Below are positions 35,411-44,352 of a DNA stretch of 64,000 bases, in pieces. Every line of letters starts with the position of its first letter. The stretch's first letter is position 1. Both the position numbers and the translations under genes were made by a program. Source of the stretch: Lacrimispora amygdalina (GTDB taxonomy: Bacteria > Bacillota > Clostridia > Lachnospirales > Lachnospiraceae). The notes under the pieces are model-generated. The model saw only the letters and a program-made list of their open reading frames with translations, was not told the origin of the DNA and did not search any database. The DNA is taken from assembly GCF_900205965.1 (NCBI RefSeq), contig NZ_OAOF01000015.1, positions 81,025 to 145,024 on the forward strand, given 5' to 3'.

Positions 35411-35439
35411 ATAGTAACATCCGAGCGGGGAAAGGTCAA
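35411..35439 (-). promoter_or_regulatory. promoter of arsR-like gene
   Basis: On the minus strand TTGACC, 17-bp spacer, TACTAT. The start point lies ~30 nt upstream of the ATG. Confidence 0.65.
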
Positions 35440-35564
35440 CAGATATTGTATAAAACTACTTATAAGATAGGGGAAAGTAATAAAAAATTGTATAATATAA
35501 CAAAAAATAACGAAACATATGATACTTAAATTAAGTTAGAAATAGAAAAATTTGTAAAAAATAG

Positions 35565-35593
35565 TTGACTTTTGTATCTGCCTTGTGCATAAT
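35565..35593 (+). promoter_or_regulatory. sigma-A promoter of the Tad operon
   Basis: TTGACT, 17-bp spacer, CATAAT. A ~100-nt leader follows to the AAGGAG site at 35690. The rest of the 35440-35700 gap is AT-rich and shows no other clear signal. Confidence 0.8.
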
Positions 35594-35721
35594 AAAGTCA
35601 GAATCCCGCATACGTTCTGTATACGGTTCACTATTCCATTATTCATGGCCGAATTTCCGGCATTATTTCCAGATTTATAATTTACTAAAAAGGAGTTGAT
35701 AGTGTTAAGATTATCGTATTA

Positions 35722-36234
35722 TTGTTAATACTGGCAATTGCATCTCATTATGATGTGAGGGAACACCGTATACCCAATTGGCTGGTATTTACCGGTATTG
35801 TAACCGGACTTTGCTTAACCTCGCCGGAAGCAGGAGGAGGGGGTGAAGGTCTGGGCGTTCTGCAGGGGATGATGGCATTTGCAGGAAGATTCTCAGCAGT
35901 TACAGCAGTGTTTTTTCTGCTGTTTGTATGCCGTATGATTGGAGCGGGTGATATTAAAACAGCCGCTCTCATATTCGGATATCTTGGCTTTGGCACCGGT
36001 TTTAAAGCGGTTGCCGGCGGATTTATAATAGGGGCATTCTGGTCTCTGTTTCTTATGGCTGTGAAAGGCAGTACCTTTCAACGGTTGTCTTATTTTCTGA
36101 CCTACTTAAGGTCATTATTCCAAACAAAAAAAATTACAGCTTATTACAGTTCATCCCGGGATGGGTATGATGCAGTTATTCCGCTGGGATTCTGCATGTT
36201 TTTGGGAACGCTGCTTGCTGTTATTTTGGTTTAA
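35722..36234 (+). CDS. A24 prepilin peptidase (TadV/CpaA-like), first gene of Tad operon
   Basis: 170 residues with six hydrophobic helices. The two catalytic aspartates are in HYDVREHRIPNW (first Asp, with the R-x-R-I-P-N motif) and MIGAGDIKTAALI (GxGD). It cleaves and methylates prepilins in the membrane. The start is odd: the AAGGAG at 35690 is followed by no ATG, GTG or TTG in this frame until the TTG at 35722, 27 bases away, although in-frame ATT/ATC codons and an out-of-frame GTG (35702) lie closer. True translation may begin at ATT 35710, or a one-base change may have occurred. Confidence 0.85.
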   Translation: MLILAIASHYDVREHRIPNWLVFTGIVTGLCLTSPEAGGGGEGLGVLQGMMAFAGRFSAVTAVFFLLFVCRMIGAGDIKTAALIFGYLGFGTGFKAVAGGFIIGAFWSLFLMAVKGSTFQRLSYFLTYLRSLFQTKKITAYYSSSRDGYDAVIPLGFCMFLGTLLAVILV

Positions 36235-36247
36235 CAGGAGGTTTGCT

Positions 36248-37249
36248 ATGACAAAACACATTATGGCGATATGCGATGAAGACGCTGCATTCGGAGAACG
36301 ATTTGCAGAGTTTGTAAATGAGAAGGAGCGGTCTTTGCTGTTCATGGTATCCTTTACATCGGTACAGGAACTGACTGATTATAGCTTCGGCCATGACATT
36401 GAACTTCTTTTGATCAGTTGTGGTATATCAGATGAGGAGATTGAACAGATCAGAGCAGAAAAGGTGATTCTCCTTGCACAGGATAGGCTGGTATCCCCCA
36501 ATGAGCGGTATTCCTGTGTTTATAAGTATCAGGCTGCAGACCGTCTCCTTCGGGAGGTTATGGAAGTGTACGGGGGGGCTTTCGAAGACCAGGGGTATAC
36601 CATGCTATCTGAAAAAAGCAGGGTAATTGGTATTTATTCACCGGTAAACCGCTGCTTAAAGACATCGTTTTCCCTGACTATGGCACAGCTGCTGTCACGG
36701 GATTTAAAAGTTCTTTATCTAAATCTGGAGGATTGTTCCGGACTGGCAGAGCTGACTGGAGAAGAGTATGAGAGGGGGCTGTCTGATTTATTCTATTATT
36801 ACAGGCAAAGCAGCTTTTCCGCTGCCAGGCTTGGTGCTGCCGTGTGTACCTGGGGAGATTTGGATTATATACCTCCGGTTCAGTATCCGGAAGACCTTGC
36901 CTTTGCATCTTCTCAGGAGATAGCAGGGCTAATCAGGCAGATTGCAAAAGAAAGTACATATGGAACCATAATACTTGATCTGGGGCAAATGGGGAAAAGA
37001 GCTGCGGATATTCTGGATGTCTGTGATGGCATCTATATGCCGGTAAAAGAAGACTGCATATCCGCCGCAAAGGTAGTGGAGTTTGAAACATACCTTTCTG
37101 CATCCGGTCACGGGAATGTTTTGAAGCGGATACAGAAAATCAGACTTCCGTATCACTGTACTTTTGGAAAAAAGGACAATTACCTGGATCAGCTTTTATG
37201 GAGCGAATTGGGAGATTTTACCCGTCAGCTTTTAAGAAAGCAGCCATAG
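36248..37249 (+). CDS. TadZ/CpaE-like protein with atypical P-loop
   Basis: 333 residues from the ATG at 36248 (AGGAGGTTTGCT). Residues ~1-110 form a receiver-like domain (HIMAICDEDAAFGERFAEFV). Residues ~125-330 are a ParA/MinD-like ATPase fold, but the P-loop reads SPVNRCLKTSF, lacking the usual GGxGK. Walker-like IILDLGQMGKRAADILDVCD follows. TadZ proteins localise the pilus machine to its assembly site in the cell. It lies between the peptidase and TadA, its normal place. The loss of the glycine loop suggests weak or no ATP hydrolysis. Confidence 0.82.
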   Translation: MTKHIMAICDEDAAFGERFAEFVNEKERSLLFMVSFTSVQELTDYSFGHDIELLLISCGISDEEIEQIRAEKVILLAQDRLVSPNERYSCVYKYQAADRLLREVMEVYGGAFEDQGYTMLSEKSRVIGIYSPVNRCLKTSFSLTMAQLLSRDLKVLYLNLEDCSGLAELTGEEYERGLSDLFYYYRQSSFSAARLGAAVCTWGDLDYIPPVQYPEDLAFASSQEIAGLIRQIAKESTYGTIILDLGQMGKRAADILDVCDGIYMPVKEDCISAAKVVEFETYLSASGHGNVLKRIQKIRLPYHCTFGKKDNYLDQLLWSELGDFTRQLLRKQP

Positions 37250-37261
37250 GGAGGTGAAGAT

Positions 37262-38482
37262 TTGGTTGAAGAACAGCGCAGATTGATGCGGGAGGACATC
37301 ATGGCGGAATTAAATCAGCAGCAGCAGATATCAGATGAAGAACTATATACCATGATTGACGAGAAGATAATGGAGGTGGGATTAACCGGATATCTGCCCT
37401 TGGGAGAAAAGCTTAAGCTGAGAGACTGGTTATTTGATTCTTTCAGGCGGCTGGGAGTTCTTCAGGAGCTGGTTGATGATAAGACAGTGACAGAAATTAT
37501 GGTAAATGGGCCGGACCATATCTTTATTGAGCGCAGCGGCCGTATGGAACAGTGGGATAAGGTATTTGAAAGTCAGGAACAGTTAGAAGACATGATTCAG
37601 CAGATTGTCAGCCGTGTTAACAGGACTGTAAATGTTTCAAGACCGGTAGCAGATGCCAGACTGAGTGACGGTTCCAGAGTTCATGTGGTTTTGCCGCCGG
37701 TATCCCTTGATGGTCCTGCTGTCACAATCAGGAAATTTCCGGAGCCAATCACCATAGAAAAACTTTTAAGGCTTGGATCCATTACAAGAGAAGCTGCTGA
37801 ATTTTTAAAAAACATTGTGGAAGCCGGTTATAACATCTTTATCAGCGGCGGCACGAATTCCGGTAAAAGTACATTTTTAAATGCCTTATCTGCCTATATA
37901 CCCAAAAGTGAACGAATTATAACCATAGAGGATTCGGCAGAACTGCAGATCACCCATATCCCTAATCTGGTCCGTCTGGAGACAAGATGTGCCAATGGAG
38001 AAGGCGAGGGGGAAGTGTCCATCGGAGATTTAATTAAGGCAGCTCTTCGTATGAATCCCTCCAGAATTATAGTAGGAGAAGTCAGAGGAAGAGAGGCGCT
38101 TGATATGATTTCGGCCATGAATACGGGTCATGACGGAAGTTTAAGTACAGGACATGGCAACAGTCCCAAGGATATGCTGTCCAGGCTGGAAACAATGGTG
38201 CTTATGGGAACGGATATCCCTCTTTTGGCTGTAAGGAGTCAGGTGGCTGCTGCAATTGATGTCTTAATTCATTTAGGAAGACTGAGAGATAAAAGCAGAC
38301 GGGTATTATCAATTGTGGAGGTGGCAGGATATGAGGACGGTGAAATCAGACTTAACCCCCTTTACCGGTTCGAGGAGTATAAAGGGGCCCGGGGTAAGAC
38401 AAAAGAAGTTGGGGGAATTCTTAAAAAAGTGGGGAATCTTGAGAACACAGAAAAGCTCGAAGCAGCAGGCATTAAACTATGA
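37262..38482 (+). CDS. tadA: TadA/CpaF-type pilus assembly ATPase
   Basis: 406 residues, TTG start with GGGAGGTGAAGA just upstream. It is a type II/IV secretion ATPase: N-terminal VTEIMVNGPDHIFIERSG, Walker A GGTNSGKSTF near 200, Asp box SERIITIEDSAEL, Walker B RIIVGEVRGREALDM and a His box TGHDGSLSTGHGNS. It forms a cytoplasmic hexamer that powers pilus assembly. Its end overlaps the next gene. Confidence 0.95.
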   Translation: MVEEQRRLMREDIMAELNQQQQISDEELYTMIDEKIMEVGLTGYLPLGEKLKLRDWLFDSFRRLGVLQELVDDKTVTEIMVNGPDHIFIERSGRMEQWDKVFESQEQLEDMIQQIVSRVNRTVNVSRPVADARLSDGSRVHVVLPPVSLDGPAVTIRKFPEPITIEKLLRLGSITREAAEFLKNIVEAGYNIFISGGTNSGKSTFLNALSAYIPKSERIITIEDSAELQITHIPNLVRLETRCANGEGEGEVSIGDLIKAALRMNPSRIIVGEVRGREALDMISAMNTGHDGSLSTGHGNSPKDMLSRLETMVLMGTDIPLLAVRSQVAAAIDVLIHLGRLRDKSRRVLSIVEVAGYEDGEIRLNPLYRFEEYKGARGKTKEVGGILKKVGNLENTEKLEAAGIKL

Positions 38483-39209
38483 TAAGTATGTTCTTACACT
38501 GAAGGAGTGGCTGGTTTACAGCGGACAAGGTGTTTTAATTGTAATACTTTTTTCTTATATATTTTACCGCAGCCTGACGGCATTTCTGATTTTGCTGCCA
38601 TTGGGAATCCTGGTTCCTGTTTCAAAAAGAAAAGAATTAAAAGAAAAGCGGCTGCAGCAGCTGAATCTGGAATTTAAAGAGGGTATTTTGCTTCTTTCCT
38701 CTTTTTTAAGCGCCGGATATTCGGTAGAAAATGCTATCCTGGCTTCTTCAAAAGAGTTGGCGGTACTCTATGGAGAGACTGGTCTTATAACAAAGGAATT
38801 CCGGCTGATGGAAAGCCAGATCCGCATTAACCGGTCGGTGGAGAAGGCATTTTTGGAGTTTGCCATAAGAAGCGGGCTTGAAGATGTAAAGAATTTTGCT
38901 GAAGTATTTGCAACTGCAAAACGAAGCGGAGGCGAGCTGGTTTCAATCATCAGCCATACCGCAGATGTGATTCGGGATAAAGTGCAGGTAAAGCAGGAAA
39001 TTCTTACCATGACAGCTTCCAAGCAGTTTGAACAGAAGATAATGAATCTCATTCCTTTTTTTATTGTCATCTATATCGACATTACTTCTCCTGGTTTTTT
39101 CAGGATCATGTATACCACAGGGGCGGGAAAAATTCTGATGACCATATGCATGGGGGTTTATATGATTGCTTATTGGCTGTCAAAGCAAATGATGAAGATT
39201 GAACTATAA
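38439..39209 (+). CDS. TadB-like inner-membrane platform protein
   Basis: About 256 residues. It shows two N-terminal hydrophobic helices (VLIVILFSYIFYRSLTAFLI), then a type II secretion F domain (EFKEGILLLSSFLSAGYSVE, ESQIRINRSVEKAF, AKRSGGELVSII) and two C-terminal membrane helices. It is the platform partner of TadC. The reading frame overlaps the end of tadA, and no clear ribosome site exists; the TTG at 38439 is a best guess and the start could lie further upstream in the tadA overlap. Confidence 0.8.
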   Translation: MRTQKSSKQQALNYDKYVLTLKEWLVYSGQGVLIVILFSYIFYRSLTAFLILLPLGILVPVSKRKELKEKRLQQLNLEFKEGILLLSSFLSAGYSVENAILASSKELAVLYGETGLITKEFRLMESQIRINRSVEKAFLEFAIRSGLEDVKNFAEVFATAKRSGGELVSIISHTADVIRDKVQVKQEILTMTASKQFEQKIMNLIPFFIVIYIDITSPGFFRIMYTTGAGKILMTICMGVYMIAYWLSKQMMKIEL

Positions 39210-39221
39210 CCAGGAGGTCTG

Positions 39222-40484
39222 ATGAAAGGTCATTATAAATTCAGATGGAAACTGCCGGTAACAAAGGCACAGGCTGTATGCGTGGCAGCTGGTTTCCTTT
39301 TGTATGCTGTTATGGAGATTGTATCCTTGTGGGGCAGGCAGAATGTATTAGAAAGAATTGGATTAAAAAGAGCCGGACCAGGGCAGGGGGAACGAATTTA
39401 TGAAATTTTGGTAAAAGGATTGGATCAGGAGCAGAAAGATAAGAAACTGTTAATCGATATTCCTGTACGGGAACGCCGTTATACAAAGAAAGAATCTGAG
39501 GAGCTGTTTGACAGATTGGAAACGGAGCTTCAGACTCAAATGCTTTCGGATAATGATTCTCTCAATTCTATAATACAAGATTTGAATTTTATAAACAGAC
39601 TAGACAGCTTTGGAGTGTCTGTGCGTTGGGAAACCAGCGATCCTTACCTGATTGATTCCTTTGGAACAGTTTATAATGAGGGGCTTTTGGAGGGAGGAAA
39701 GGAGATTCTCATCACTGCTGCAGTATCTGACGGAATCCATGAACACAGCTATCAGTTCAAAGGTAAGGTGGTACCGCCTGAACTGACAATGGAAGAGAAA
39801 CAAAAAGCGGCATTTAAAAAATGGGCTAATGAGATTGATACCAAGCAGCAGACAGCCGATGCGCTGGTTTTACCTGAGGTATTTAAAGGACAACCATTGG
39901 AGTATTTTAAACCAAAAGAAGAATCTTATGGGATATTGCCTGTACTTGGTCTGGCGCTGGCAGTTCTGTTACAGATCAGAACGCAGGTTGAAAAACAAAA
40001 TAGGTACAGACTGAGAGAACAGCAGCTTTTGCTTGATTATTCAGAGGTTGTTTCAAAGCTTGTGGTTTATATTGGCGCGGGATACACAGTAAGGGGGGCA
40101 TGGGAACGGATTGCTGCCAATTATGGGGAGGCTATGAAAAATGGAAAGCAATCCATTCGGCCTGCTTACGAAGAGATGGTTAAGACGGCAGTTCAGTTAA
40201 GGAGCGGTCTGCCGGAAGGCCGTGCTTACAATGAATTTGGAAGGCGGTGCAGCCTTCAGCCATATATCAAGCTTGCAGCTTTACTGGAGCAAAATCAAAA
40301 AAACGGCGGCAGACAACTGAGAAATGCTCTTGACATCGAGATGGGCTCAGCATTTGAGCAGAGAAAACATGCTGCTAAAAAGCTGGGAGAAGAAGCAGGC
40401 ACCAAACTATTGCTTCCGCTGCTTCTTATGCTTTTGGTAGTGATGATTATGATAGTAGTTCCGGCATTTCTTGCATTTTACTAG
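39222..40484 (+). CDS. TadC-like platform protein with long N-terminal domain
   Basis: 420 residues. A membrane helix at ~16-36 is followed by a ~200-residue extracytoplasmic or soluble region. After a helix near 235-250 comes the T2SSF-type domain (VVSKLVVYIGAGYTVRGAWERI, then PYIKLAALLEQNQKNGGRQL) and a C-terminal helix (LLPLLLMLLVVMIMIVVPAF). The N-terminal extension is unlike standard TadC and is typical of clostridial Tad loci. AGGAGGTCTG precedes the ATG. Confidence 0.82.
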   Translation: MKGHYKFRWKLPVTKAQAVCVAAGFLLYAVMEIVSLWGRQNVLERIGLKRAGPGQGERIYEILVKGLDQEQKDKKLLIDIPVRERRYTKKESEELFDRLETELQTQMLSDNDSLNSIIQDLNFINRLDSFGVSVRWETSDPYLIDSFGTVYNEGLLEGGKEILITAAVSDGIHEHSYQFKGKVVPPELTMEEKQKAAFKKWANEIDTKQQTADALVLPEVFKGQPLEYFKPKEESYGILPVLGLALAVLLQIRTQVEKQNRYRLREQQLLLDYSEVVSKLVVYIGAGYTVRGAWERIAANYGEAMKNGKQSIRPAYEEMVKTAVQLRSGLPEGRAYNEFGRRCSLQPYIKLAALLEQNQKNGGRQLRNALDIEMGSAFEQRKHAAKKLGEEAGTKLLLPLLLMLLVVMIMIVVPAFLAFY

Positions 40485-40499
40485 AGAGGAGGTGATACC

Positions 40500-40685
40500 A
40501 TGGCAGAGTTGTTAAATAAACAGATGGCTGACTTTATAAGAGAGGAGGATGGAGTTGGTGTTATTGAAATTGTATTAATTCTGGTAGTTTTAATTGGTCT
40601 TGTTATTATTTTCAAATCCAATATTAAAAAGCTGCTGGATAGTATATTTGTTGAGATTAATAAGCAGTCGAAAGAGGTGTACTAA
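40500..40685 (+). CDS. Flp1-type type IVb pilin
   Basis: 61 residues. The leader is 18 residues (MAELLNKQMADFIREEDG); cleavage after G18 gives VGVIEIVLILVV with Glu at +5 of the mature protein, as needed by prepilin peptidases. The hydrophobic helix is 19-39, followed by a short charged tail. This is the major pilin candidate of the operon. AGAGGAGGTGATACC precedes the ATG. Confidence 0.92.
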   Translation: MAELLNKQMADFIREEDGVGVIEIVLILVVLIGLVIIFKSNIKKLLDSIFVEINKQSKEVY

Positions 40686-42577
40686 TGCATAACAAAGGTC
40701 ATATAACCGTTTTTCTCAGCTTAACCTTTTTATGCATTTTCAGTCTGATGTGCGGACTTTTGGAGTCCGCACGGACTGCCGGAACAAGATGGTATTTAAA
40801 ACTTGCTGCGGATTCTGCTATGGATTCTGTATTCAGCAGTTATCACAGAGAAGCATGGGAAAAGTACCGGATCTTTCTTTTGGAAGATAAAAGCGAAGAT
40901 AAACTAGAGGAGGAATGGTTGGGATATATCAAACCTTATATGGATCATTCCGGCTGGTATTCCATGGATATAGAGGATGCAAAATTAATGCAGAAGGTTC
41001 TGATTACGGATGACAGTGGCAGACATATGAAGCAGGAAATACTGGATTATATGAGATATGCGATTTTTAATGATATTCCGGATGAACCAGGTGCCGTTAC
41101 CATACTTACTGGTCTGAAAGAAGCCGCTGCCGTAGAAGATCTCTCTGAATCCTATGGAGAACACACTAAGGAAGCGGTTCGTTTGGAGCATGTGATTGAA
41201 GAAATTAATTATTGTCTGGAAAAACAAAGGAACATTTGGCTGGAAGCAGATTCGTATTTAAATCATTATGATGGAAATGGATTCTTGAAAAAAGCGGCTG
41301 AATTAGAAAAAGAGATTAACCAGATTCCCTCCCTGATAAAAACGTACGGAAAGATTGCAGATGAGTTAAATATCCAATTACAGAAAACAAAGAGTAAAAA
41401 AGAAAAATCCCTGAATCAGTTAAGTGATTCAATACAGATGACATTAAACAGTGACACCAATTGGTATGAAGCCTATTTAAGACAGGATGGCCAGCGCAGA
41501 AAAGAAATTGAAGCTCTTGCAGGAAATATTTCAGATATAGAAGAAAAGATTAGTCGTTCAGTAAAACGTAGCGAGGAGGTAGAACAAATAATAGATGACT
41601 GGGACAGCAGCTCTGACGATGAGGATGACGACGGACCAGATTTATCCCGCTTATGGGGATCGGTTATAGATATCTGGGGTGAGATACATATATCAACGTT
41701 TTCCTATACAAATGGTGTAAAAGATACACAAAAAGAAAAAGTTTTAGAAAAAGTACAGAACCTTGTACAAAGTAATCTGATATCCCTCGTTCTTCCGGAA
41801 GGAAAGGAGGTTTCAAAAGGTGTATTAAATAATAACTCATTTCCATCTCTGATTTATACGGGAGATCAGGAAGAAACAGATGGACTGATCGACCGGATTT
41901 TATTTGAGGAGTATTGCAGCCGTTTTTTAACCAGTTATTTATCAGAGAGTGGAAAGGAGGTCCAGTATGAGATGGAATACCTGATAGGAGGTCTGAATAC
42001 GGATGAAAAAAATATTTCCAAGGCAGTTTCGGATATTTTAGCAATCAGAGAAGGTCTGAATCTTGTACATATTCTGACAGATCAGGAAAAAAGGGAGGAA
42101 GCGAATGCTCTCGCTGCTGCAATTACCGGAGTCACAGGACTGGCTCCCCTGACAGGACTGGTTTCCTTCTTTATAATGGGTATCTGGGCATTAGGGGAAG
42201 CCATTGTCGATGTAAGACGGCTTCTTCAGGGAGAAAAGGTTGCACTTATTAAATCAAAGGATACCTGGAAGCTTTCACTGGAAGGATTGTTGGATTCAGG
42301 AAACAAGGGGACTTTTGAGGGAGAAGGAAGTGATGATAACGGCATGAATTATACCGGCTATTTAAAACTGATTCTTTTTGCCTCTCACAGCAGCCGGCAG
42401 TATTACCGTCTTATGGATGTCATTCAGATGAATCTTAGAGCAGCAGATGAGACATTTCGTATGACCCATTGTGTATACCGCGCAGAAATCAAAGGAAAAG
42501 GAGTTTCGCGTCATCTCTTTTTCGGAGGACTTAAACCAGTTTATCCAATAGAGGTTAGGACAGAAAAAGCTTATTAA
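40685..42577 (+). CDS. DUF5702 Tad-associated membrane-anchored protein
   Basis: 630 residues with an N-terminal helix (ITVFLSLTFLCIFSLMCGLLES, ~7-28) like TadG proteins, a long helical, Glu/Lys-rich extracytoplasmic part with coiled coils (~165-310), an acidic patch SSDDEDDDGPD near 315, and a second hydrophobic segment near 485-505. The N-terminus and Tad position match DUF5702 proteins. It likely acts at the cell surface in pilus assembly or anchoring. The start overlaps the pilin stop by one base. Confidence 0.8.
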   Translation: MHNKGHITVFLSLTFLCIFSLMCGLLESARTAGTRWYLKLAADSAMDSVFSSYHREAWEKYRIFLLEDKSEDKLEEEWLGYIKPYMDHSGWYSMDIEDAKLMQKVLITDDSGRHMKQEILDYMRYAIFNDIPDEPGAVTILTGLKEAAAVEDLSESYGEHTKEAVRLEHVIEEINYCLEKQRNIWLEADSYLNHYDGNGFLKKAAELEKEINQIPSLIKTYGKIADELNIQLQKTKSKKEKSLNQLSDSIQMTLNSDTNWYEAYLRQDGQRRKEIEALAGNISDIEEKISRSVKRSEEVEQIIDDWDSSSDDEDDDGPDLSRLWGSVIDIWGEIHISTFSYTNGVKDTQKEKVLEKVQNLVQSNLISLVLPEGKEVSKGVLNNNSFPSLIYTGDQEETDGLIDRILFEEYCSRFLTSYLSESGKEVQYEMEYLIGGLNTDEKNISKAVSDILAIREGLNLVHILTDQEKREEANALAAAITGVTGLAPLTGLVSFFIMGIWALGEAIVDVRRLLQGEKVALIKSKDTWKLSLEGLLDSGNKGTFEGEGSDDNGMNYTGYLKLILFASHSSRQYYRLMDVIQMNLRAADETFRMTHCVYRAEIKGKGVSRHLFFGGLKPVYPIEVRTEKAY

Positions 42578-42596
42578 GATAAGGAGGCGAATGATC

Positions 42597-43520
42597 ATGC
42601 CCTTTTTCAGAGTGCTTAGAATAATTATTAAGAAAGCAAAGGTTACTCTCCAGGTACAAATCCCCTTGATAAAAAGAAATTTCTCTGTAAAAAGGGTATT
42701 GTCATACGCCTCCTTTCAATCAGAGCCAGGGAATCTTACCATAGAAGCAGCAATGGTACTGCCAATTTTTCTGTTTGCTGTAATAATCCTGATGATGCCA
42801 ATGAAACTTTTAAATGATGGACGAAAAGTGCAGACAGCTCTTGAAAATACAGGAGAAGAGCTAAGTCAATATGCAGCAGTTCTAAAAGAGCTGGAGAAAG
42901 CAGAGAATCTTAATGCTGCAGAATTAGATGAATTACCAGACGATTTTTTAACTGAACTGACTAAGCAGGGGATTCTCCTTTATGTAAGAATGAAGATGAG
43001 CAGGCAAGAGGTATATGAAGGTCTGGAATCGGTATCATTTTCCCACTCCTCTGTCTTAAAAGATAAAGAAACCTTTGATTTAATAATGGATTACCGGATT
43101 CGGCTTCCATTTTCCATCTTAGGTCTAAGAAGTGTACCAATGACTGCCAGATGCCGGCGAAGAGCCTGGATTGGAAATACTCTGCTTCAGGCTGGAGAAT
43201 CCAGCCACACAGAAGAAATGGTATATGTGGGGAGAGATAGTACCAGATATCATAGAAAAAGAACATGTCACTATATATACAATCAGATCAAAGCAGTGAA
43301 CAAAGAAGATCTTAAAACTATTCGCAATTTAAATGGAGGAAGATACAAGCCCTGCAGCAGATGTGCGGGTCTTAATGGAGATGATGGAATGTTATATATC
43401 ATGCCGTCAGGTGAAAAATATCACAGCAATCAAAATTGTACGGCAATCACGGCGTATGTAAGGCTAGTTCCATTATCGGAGGTAATTCATCTGGGACCGT
43501 GTTCTTATTGCTCCCAGTAA
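42597..43520 (+). CDS. TadE-like pseudopilin with duplicated C-terminal metal-binding domain
   Basis: 307 residues from the second ATG (42597), which is nine bases from AAGGAGG. A 45-residue basic leader ends in EPG, and the next residues NLTIEAAMVLPIFLFAV place Glu at +5, the prepilin-peptidase rule. The C-terminal ~100 residues contain two similar units: YHRKRTCHYI...KPCSRC and YHSNQNCTAI...GPCSYC, each with YH-x4-C and a late C-x2-C, probably a metal site. Such a fusion suggests a surface pseudopilin with a metal-dependent tip or stability domain. The operon position supports a minor pilin role. Confidence 0.82.
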   Translation: MPFFRVLRIIIKKAKVTLQVQIPLIKRNFSVKRVLSYASFQSEPGNLTIEAAMVLPIFLFAVIILMMPMKLLNDGRKVQTALENTGEELSQYAAVLKELEKAENLNAAELDELPDDFLTELTKQGILLYVRMKMSRQEVYEGLESVSFSHSSVLKDKETFDLIMDYRIRLPFSILGLRSVPMTARCRRRAWIGNTLLQAGESSHTEEMVYVGRDSTRYHRKRTCHYIYNQIKAVNKEDLKTIRNLNGGRYKPCSRCAGLNGDDGMLYIMPSGEKYHSNQNCTAITAYVRLVPLSEVIHLGPCSYCSQ

Positions 43521-43530
43521 GGAGGAAAAA

Positions 43531-43965
43531 ATGATTGAGCAATTAAACGATATTATTTTTGGATTGTTTCTTCTGACAGCAGCCTGGGAAGACAGCTGTA
43601 AAAAAAGTATTAATATCCGGGTCTTCATCATAGCCGGAGCAGCAGGTTTTGCTTTGTGTGTTTTACAGAGACAAGATCTGGTCAGCCGGCTGACCAGCTG
43701 TCTGGTTGGGTTTGCATTATTGACAGTTAGCAGACTGACAAGGGAATCGGTGGGAACAGGAGATGGGTGTTTCTTTCTGACCAGCGGCCTGTTTTTTCCT
43801 GTTTTATTTAATTTAAAGCTGCTTTTATACGGCTTAAGCCTGAGCGGTGTTTTTTGCGGTCTTTTTTTTCTGGTAAACCGTTTGAAAGGAATTGATGTTG
43901 GGAAAGAAAAGATACCATTCATTCCGTTTCTGGTTCCAGTCTGGCTGCTCATGGTGATGAAATGA
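43531..43965 (+). CDS. second A24-like prepilin peptidase
   Basis: 144 residues, all membrane. AAWEDSCKKSINIRVFI carries the first Asp with a K/I element like the IPN motif, and VGTGDGCFFL has the GxGD motif. These are the two catalytic Asp sites of the family, though the surrounding sequence is more divergent than in the first-gene peptidase at 35,722. Each may process different pilins (Flp1 versus TadE-like). GTAAGGAGG lies upstream. The stop overlaps the next start by four bases. Confidence 0.85.
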   Translation: MIEQLNDIIFGLFLLTAAWEDSCKKSINIRVFIIAGAAGFALCVLQRQDLVSRLTSCLVGFALLTVSRLTRESVGTGDGCFFLTSGLFFPVLFNLKLLLYGLSLSGVFCGLFFLVNRLKGIDVGKEKIPFIPFLVPVWLLMVMK

Positions 43966-44351
43966 AGGGGCGCTTAAACGGGAGCTATACGGTAGAGGCC
44001 GCTTTCGTTATGGCAGTCATACTATCTGCACTTATGTTAACGATTCAGTCCGCTTACTGCTTAAGAGATGAAGTTACTGGGTCCATGGCACTGGCAGAAT
44101 CGGTACAAAGACTGAGACACAATGAGACGGAATCCCCAGCGGATGCCTCAGAATGGGCGGCTCACAGGGCAGGAAGCCCTTTTTCCTGGGAGAGATACCA
44201 ATTTAAACTAGACACTGCGGGAAATTTTCTTACGGGAAGACGGGTTACAGGAACAGGGGTGGGTGGTAAATGGAGCCTGGAGCTGAAACAGAGCGTTTTT
44301 GATCCCGAGGATTTTTTAAGAAAACTGACGCTGATCAATCAGGAGGAATGA
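43962..44351 (+). CDS. second TadE-like pseudopilin
   Basis: 129 residues. The short leader MKGRLNG ends at G7; the mature end SYTVEAAFVMAVILS has Glu at +5, then one hydrophobic helix. The remainder is a soluble domain with several Ser/Thr and Gly residues. It is a small minor-pilin or initiator candidate. It overlaps the second peptidase gene (ATGA), so the two are probably linked in function. Confidence 0.82.
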   Translation: MKGRLNGSYTVEAAFVMAVILSALMLTIQSAYCLRDEVTGSMALAESVQRLRHNETESPADASEWAAHRAGSPFSWERYQFKLDTAGNFLTGRRVTGTGVGGKWSLELKQSVFDPEDFLRKLTLINQEE

Positions 44352-44352
44352 G

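Noticed and set aside
35395..35418. Inverted-repeat ArsR operator
   Set aside because: The GTAAAC and GTAAC elements are in direct, not inverted, orientation on inspection.
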